Shown here piece by piece: positions 5,298 through 8,327 of a DNA stretch of 8,327 bases. The notes under the pieces are model-generated. The model was given only the letters and a program-made list of their open reading frames with translations. It was not told the DNA's origin and searched no databases. Made by a program: the position numbers and the translations under genes. Every line of letters starts with the position of its first letter. Position 1 is the first letter of the stretch. The stretch is from CAYXEN01 sp964464035 (lineage in GTDB: Bacteria; Krumholzibacteriota; Krumholzibacteriia; WVZY01): assembly GCA_964464035.1 (NCBI GenBank), contig CAYXEN010000089.1, forward strand, positions 1 to 8,327. Direction: 5' to 3'.

Positions 5298-5984
5298 ATG
5301 GTAAAGCTGACTTTTCACGGGCACGCATGCTGGGAGATCGAAAGCTCGAAACACCGCGTGCTAGTCGATCCTTTTCTCACCGGCAACGATCTCGCCGACG
5401 TGACTCCCGACGGAATCGAGAAGCTCGACGCCGTGTTGATCACCCACGGTCACGGTGATCACATAGGTGACGGCGTCGAAATAGCCAAGAGGACCGGCGC
5501 CCTCGTCGTGTCCAACTACGAGATCACGAACTACTTCGCCGAAAAGGGGTGCACGGTTCATCCCCTGCACATCGGCGGCGGCAACGCTTTCCCGTTCGGA
5601 CACGTCAAGCTCACGATCGCCCACCACGGCTCCACGGGGCCGGAGGGGGAAGCCCTGGGCAATCCCGCGGGAATGGTGATCACGATCGAGGGCAAGAAGA
5701 TCTATCACGCGGGCGATACCGGGCTGTTTCTCGATATGAAGCTCATAGCGGAGATGAACGGTCCGCTGGATGCGGCCCTTCTCCCCATCGGTGACAACTT
5801 CACGATGGGAATAGACGACGCGGTCAAGGCCACTGAGCTTCTCGGAGCGGCCGTCAATATTCCCATGCACTACAACACTTTCCCCTACATAAAGGTCGAC
5901 CCGGTCGAGTTCGTACGCAAAGTCGAGGCCGCGGGGCGCAAGGCCGTCCTCTTGGAGCCCGGCGCCGGCTACGAACTCGGGTAG
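5298..5984 (+). CDS. UPF0173 family metal-dependent hydrolase (metallo-beta-lactamase fold)
   Basis: A 228-residue protein is a close fit to the UPF0173/YtkL family. It starts MVKLTFHGHACWEIES, and VDPFLTGN (23-30) follows. The two-metal motif THGHGDH gives H50, H52, D54 and H55. Further metal ligands are expected at H109/H110 (AHHGS), D140 in IYHAGDT and H191 in PMHYNTFP. Family members are about 225-230 residues, so it is complete. The fold predicts a zinc- or iron-dependent hydrolase, but the physiological substrate of this family is not established, so I give none. No signal peptide; cytoplasmic. AAGGAGG at 5286-5292 is 5 bases before the ATG. It follows gltA by 70 bases, behind a terminator-like hairpin, and is probably expressed by readthrough. 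Nothing indicates a functional tie to citrate synthesis. Confidence 0.93.
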   Translation: MVKLTFHGHACWEIESSKHRVLVDPFLTGNDLADVTPDGIEKLDAVLITHGHGDHIGDGVEIAKRTGALVVSNYEITNYFAEKGCTVHPLHIGGGNAFPFGHVKLTIAHHGSTGPEGEALGNPAGMVITIEGKKIYHAGDTGLFLDMKLIAEMNGPLDAALLPIGDNFTMGIDDAVKATELLGAAVNIPMHYNTFPYIKVDPVEFVRKVEAAGRKAVLLEPGAGYELG

Positions 5985-6014
5985 GCTACACGCGCGGGAT
6001 GAAAGCCGGGATCG

Positions 6015-6042
6015 GCGGGGCGCCTCGGGTGCCCCGCTTACT
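6015..6042 (+). terminator. Terminator after the UPF0173 gene
   Basis: A 10-bp stem GCGGGGCGCC / GGTGCCCCGC (6015-6024 and 6028-6037, one G-T pair) with a 3-base TCG loop is followed by TTACTTAT. The stem is very strong but the T tract is interrupted. The rest of 5985-6238 holds only the promoter and leader of the next gene. Confidence 0.6.
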
Positions 6043-6133
6043 TATGGAAACGACAAGAGATACGCCCGCCAGGCCGCCTCGCCGCCGCGTCCACACCCGG
6101 AAGACATACTCCCGGTCAGCTTCAAGATTTCTA

Positions 6134-6161
6134 TTGACACCGAGTATACCGGTCTCATATT
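6134..6161 (+). promoter_or_regulatory. Promoter of the four-cysteine mini-protein
   Basis: A perfect TTGACA (6134-6139) and CATATT (6156-6161, 4/6) are 16 bases apart, with an AT-rich stretch downstream of the -10. The start near 6168 gives a leader of about 70 bases. That leader contains a short hairpin GGGGTA/TATCCC and ends in the strong ribosome-binding site AGGAGG (6224-6229). Confidence 0.55.
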
Positions 6162-6238
6162 TACTACCTTGCCGGAGACAGGGGTACTCTATCCCGCATG
6201 ATTTGTCTGAAGAGGTCTATTTCAGGAGGAAGAAGAGC

Positions 6239-6379
6239 ATGGAATCATGCGCTTATTGTGGTGAGGATATCGAGGGTGAGGGTGTGGAGGTGGACGGGCA
6301 GATCTTCTGTTCGGAGGAATGTCTCGACGCTTACAACGAGGAGAGGCTGGACTTCTTGGATCCCGATGATTTCGACTGA
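6239..6379 (+). CDS. 46-residue four-cysteine zinc-finger protein
   Basis: This very small protein is MESCAYCGEDIEGEGVEVDG for its first 20 residues, then QIFCSEECLDAY and a strongly acidic tail ending LDPDDFD. C4-x2-C7-x16-C24-x3-C28 is a treble-clef-like zinc site; the FCSEEC ending recalls TRASH/YHS-type metal-binding fingers. AGGAGG lies 9 bases before the ATG and a sigma70-type promoter lies upstream, so the short start is preferred to a longer reading from 5999 that would add 80 unconserved Arg/Pro-rich residues. The net charge is very acidic, which argues against DNA binding and for metal or protein binding. Its last 49 bases overlap the 3' end of the convergent HAMP gene. I do not recognise a named family; metal binding is inferred from the cysteines. 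Confidence 0.75.
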   Translation: MESCAYCGEDIEGEGVEVDGQIFCSEECLDAYNEERLDFLDPDDFD

Positions 6380-6837
6380 ACCTTGTTCTCGGCGCGGGAC
6401 GAAGAACGCGCCTCGATCTTTTCAGCCATCTCGTTGAAAGTATCGGCCAAGGCCTGCAGTTCGTCGCCGGCACGAAAATGCACCCGCGTGGAGTAATCGC
6501 CTTCCGCAAGCTTCTTCATGGCGTTCATGAGCCCGATGGTCGGCCCGGCGATCTTGTGTGACTGCCATATGGTGAACAGCGCCGAGATGCATACGAGTAG
6601 CAGGAAGTACAATCCCACCGTAATGAGCGTCATGCGTTGCTGCTCGAGAACGATCTGATTGAGTTCCTTTCCGTGGTCGTAGAGCAGGAAATTCGTCGCC
6701 CTGATGAAATAGAAGAAGGGGATGGAGAGACTCAGGCCGACGGCGAACATGTACATGACGTTCCTCAAAGCCAGTCTCAACTGGAAGGGCTTGTCCACCA
6801 GGACTCTCTTCCTTCTCTCCCGCTTGAAAATCCGCAT
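6331..6837 (-). CDS. Small HAMP-domain membrane protein without an output domain
   Basis: A 168-residue protein has a basic cytoplasmic N-terminus (1-24), a first membrane helix (about 25-46), an extracytoplasmic loop of only about 23 residues, and a second helix (about 70-92). A HAMP domain follows (about 93-143): SHKIAGPTIGLMNAMKKLAEGD with the conserved Pro, then GDELQALADTFNEMAEKI. A Ser/Lys-rich tail (144-168) ends it. HAMP domains relay conformational change from membrane helices to a kinase, cyclase or chemotaxis domain, but none follows here. The loop is too small for a classical periplasmic sensor domain. The ATG at 6837 is chosen for AGGAGG 4 bases upstream and because MRIFKRERRKRVLVDKPFQL starts the family-like part; the longer reading to 6933 lacks this support. 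The gene diverges from the Ser/Thr kinase across 193 bases. Its final codons overlap the convergent mini-protein gene. Confidence 0.85.
   Translation of the reverse strand: MRIFKRERRKRVLVDKPFQLRLALRNVMYMFAVGLSLSIPFFYFIRATNFLLYDHGKELNQIVLEQQRMTLITVGLYFLLLVCISALFTIWQSHKIAGPTIGLMNAMKKLAEGDYSTRVHFRAGDELQALADTFNEMAEKIEARSSSRAENKVQSKSSGSKKSSLSSL
6391..6421 (+). terminator. Possible terminator of the mini-protein gene inside the antisense HAMP gene
   Basis: GGCGCG (6391-6396) and CGCGCC (6407-6412) form a 6-bp stem 11 bases after the TGA. TCGATCTTTT follows, so the T run is offset by about five bases. It lies within HAMP coding sequence, so the pairing could be chance. Confidence 0.3.
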
Positions 6838-6926
6838 GATTCCTCCTCGCCTCCCCTCCAGGTGCAATTTCGGTGCCATCGCGCGGAAGGTTCCGGCGGC
6901 CCCGGGACGGCGGACTCCACTAGCGA

Positions 6927-6955
6927 TTGACAAGAAAGCGGTTTGCTGGCATACT
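6927..6955 (+). promoter_or_regulatory. Promoter of the zinc-ribbon Ser/Thr kinase
   Basis: A perfect TTGACA (6927-6932) is followed after 17 bases by CATACT (6950-6955, 4/6). Transcription from about 6962 gives a leader of about 69 bases ending in GGAGGGG (7018-7024), 6 bases before the ATG. Confidence 0.55.
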
Positions 6956-7030
6956 AGAATACGATAAGTCTCGTTCCTTCAATCGCTTGGCAGCGAACGA
7001 CACGTCTGGAAACGCACGGAGGGGTTCTCG

Positions 7031-8327
7031 ATGGCTGCTGGATCGACAGGTCTGCTCCGGAGAGGGCAGAGAATAGGCAAATACAAGCTGGTCAAGAAGC
7101 TCGGTGAGGGCGGCTTCGGCGTCGTCTACAAAGCCTACGACGAGGTCGAGGGGATCCACGTCGCTCTCAAGATACAGGATCCCGCCACGAGGTCCAGCGA
7201 GATACTCCAGTATTTCCGTCGCGAGATAAGACTTCTCTCCCGCATAGATCATCGCAACATTCTCAAGATGAAGAACGCCGACATCGTGGACGGCCGCCTC
7301 TTCATCGCCTCCGAACTTGGATTGTGCAGCCTTGCGGAAAGGGAGAAGCGGGCCATCCGTTTCGATTTCGCGCTGGCCGTCTTGAAGCAAATGCTCGAAG
7401 CACTCATCGAAGTGCAAAAGAACAAGATCGTCCATCGCGACATCAAGCCCGAGAACATAATCATTTTCCCCGATCGATTGTTCAAGCTCGGCGACTTCGG
7501 TATTGCGAAGGTGCTCGAAAGGGTGGGCAGGATGACGGCGACGGACGCGGGGACGCAAGGGTACTTCGCGCCGGAGCAGATCTTCGGCAAGCCCTGTTTC
7601 GCTTCCGACATCTTCTCGCTCGGGTTGGTGTTCTACGAAATGATAACGGGAGAACTGCCCCGCTGGCCGTTCAAGTGGCCTTTCGCCGGCAGGGAGAAGT
7701 TCAACCGCCGGGTACCGCGCGAATTGCGGGCGATCATAAAGAAGTCCCTCGAGTTCGACGAGAGCAAGAGGTACCCGGACGCAGCCTCGATGTACGGGGA
7801 TCTCAGCGCTTTCATCGATCGCGCGAAGAACGGTGCGGCTTCACAACCGCGCCGACGCCTCCTCCCGTGGCGGAAGTACAGGGAGATGGAGTTCTCGGAA
7901 CGTTTCCACCACGTGCTTTCGCTCGAGTTCAAGTGCTGCAAATGCAACGGGCCGATCTCCGAGTACATGATGTTCTGCCCTTGGTGCGGCACGGGAAAGA
8001 ATTCGTTCAAGGGGATCAGTTCGTTCCCGGCGGTATGCAAGCGATGTGAGCACGGCATCATGGAGGAGTGGGACTACTGCCCCTGGTGTTACGGGAAGAA
8101 GTTCCGCTGGGCGGACATCTGGGTGAAGCCGGACAAGAGGTACGTGAAGAACTGCCCGAACAGGTACTGCGGCGAGAGAAAGATCATGCGCTGGATGCAC
8201 TACTGCCCCTGGTGCAACACCAAGCTGAAACCATGGCGACATGCCCTCCTCAAGGGGCGATGCAGGAAATGCAACTGGAGCATCGCGGACGACTACTGGG
8301 ATTTCTGCCCCTGGTGCGGCCGCGAAG
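7031..8327 (+). CDS. Hanks-type Ser/Thr protein kinase with C-terminal tandem zinc ribbons (3' partial)
   Basis: The frame is open to the right edge; 432 residues are visible and the end is missing. A complete kinase domain occupies about 18-264: Gly loop GEGGFG (25-30), ATP-binding Lys in HVALK (K47), helix-C Glu (E65), catalytic loop HRDIKPEN (135-142, D137), DFG (155-157), activation segment with T169, T171 and T175, APE (180-182) and SDIFSLG (192-198). All residues needed for phosphotransfer are present, so an active kinase is expected. A basic linker (265-299) leads to four C-x2/4-C-x(10-11)-CPWC modules from residue 302 on, in place of the transmembrane helix and PASTA or similar sensor of common bacterial Ser/Thr kinases. 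No membrane helix is seen, so this part is cytoplasmic. Start ATG 7031 has GGAGGGG 6 bases upstream. It is divergent from the HAMP membrane protein, a possible partner. Substrates are unknown. Confidence 0.93.
   Translation, partial: MAAGSTGLLRRGQRIGKYKLVKKLGEGGFGVVYKAYDEVEGIHVALKIQDPATRSSEILQYFRREIRLLSRIDHRNILKMKNADIVDGRLFIASELGLCSLAEREKRAIRFDFALAVLKQMLEALIEVQKNKIVHRDIKPENIIIFPDRLFKLGDFGIAKVLERVGRMTATDAGTQGYFAPEQIFGKPCFASDIFSLGLVFYEMITGELPRWPFKWPFAGREKFNRRVPRELRAIIKKSLEFDESKRYPDAASMYGDLSAFIDRAKNGAASQPRRRLLPWRKYREMEFSERFHHVLSLEFKCCKCNGPISEYMMFCPWCGTGKNSFKGISSFPAVCKRCEHGIMEEWDYCPWCYGKKFRWADIWVKPDKRYVKNCPNRYCGERKIMRWMHYCPWCNTKLKPWRHALLKGRCRKCNWSIADDYWDFCPWCGRE
7934..8317 (+). repeat. Four tandem zinc-ribbon modules within the kinase gene
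   Basis: Kinase residues 302-429 contain four units, each a first Cys pair, a 10-11 residue spacer, then aromatic-CPWC. The pairs are C302/C305 + C316/C319, C336/C339 + C350/C353, C375/C380 + C392/C395, and C411/C414 + C426/C429. Units begin 34, 39 and 36 residues apart. Spacing matches the double-zinc-ribbon type, with Trp where CPxC usually varies. Sixteen cysteines could hold four metal ions. The array may continue beyond the window. Confidence 0.85.

Noticed and set aside
4537..5304. 255-codon frame in the second plus frame of citrate synthase
   Set aside because: Out-of-frame reading rich in Arg, typical of a shadow ORF.
5999..6238. 80-residue N-terminal extension of the four-cysteine protein
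   Set aside because: It would include the terminator stem and promoter, and its residues are Arg/Pro-rich without pattern; the ATG at 6239 has a strong AGGAGG.
6838..6930. GGAACC block upstream of the HAMP gene as an ECF promoter
   Set aside because: The matching -10 (CGAAAT) is poor and the -35 differs from the block seen before the sigma gene, so it gives no real support for membership in that regulon.
6920..7558. 212-codon minus-strand frame opposite the kinase N-terminus
   Set aside because: Antisense to the conserved kinase motifs; no ribosome-binding site or promoter.
7324..8049. 241-codon plus-strand frame inside the kinase gene
   Set aside because: Different frame from the kinase, which has an intact catalytic core and zinc ribbons through this region.

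Overview
The window is ordinary-looking bacterial chromosome of high GC content. It carries tightly packed genes on both strands, sigma70-type promoters that repeatedly use an ATTGACA -35 element, and purine-rich Shine-Dalgarno sites. A heptosyltransferase-like GT9 enzyme implies a Gram-negative envelope. The citrate synthase is of the eukaryote-like type known from Geobacteraceae and some other bacteria. Together with a HAMP protein and a Ser/Thr kinase, this suggests a Desulfobacterota-like or FCB/candidate-phylum bacterium. That placement is inference; I see no marker that fixes the phylum. No mobile element, CRISPR array or phage gene was seen.

Layout: (1) 2-1276 (+), 3' part of a GH3 glycosidase of the beta-N-acetylhexosaminidase type. 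(2) 1277-1507, gene-free, with a 24/25-bp imperfect direct repeat and the promoter of a tRNA-Asp(GTC) gene at 1508-1585, followed by an apparently bidirectional terminator. (3) 3690-1700 (-), an ECF sigma factor, an overlapping zinc-binding anti-sigma-like protein with no membrane helix, and a GT9 glycosyltransferase with what looks like its own near-leaderless promoter. (4) 3691-3952, a divergent control region with a perfect CRP-type palindrome, two candidate promoters for citrate synthase and a possible ECF promoter for the sigma gene. (5) 3953-5984 (+), citrate synthase, a terminator/attenuator, then a UPF0173 metallo-beta-lactamase-fold hydrolase. (6) 5985-6238, gene-free, with a terminator and the promoter for a 46-residue four-cysteine protein (6239-6379), whose 3' end overlaps a convergent gene for a small two-helix membrane HAMP protein (6837-6331, -). 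(7) 7031 to the window edge (+), a Ser/Thr protein kinase, divergent from the HAMP gene, with at least four tandem zinc-ribbon modules behind the kinase domain.

Working together: the sigma/anti-sigma pair plus GT9 looks like an envelope-related regulatory unit with a soluble, possibly redox- or zinc-sensing switch. Citrate synthase appears to be under a cAMP-receptor-family regulator. The most unusual part is 6239-8327: a cysteine-rich mini-protein, a HAMP-only membrane protein and a zinc-ribbon kinase side by side. This could be a signalling module, but the link rests only on position and domain content.
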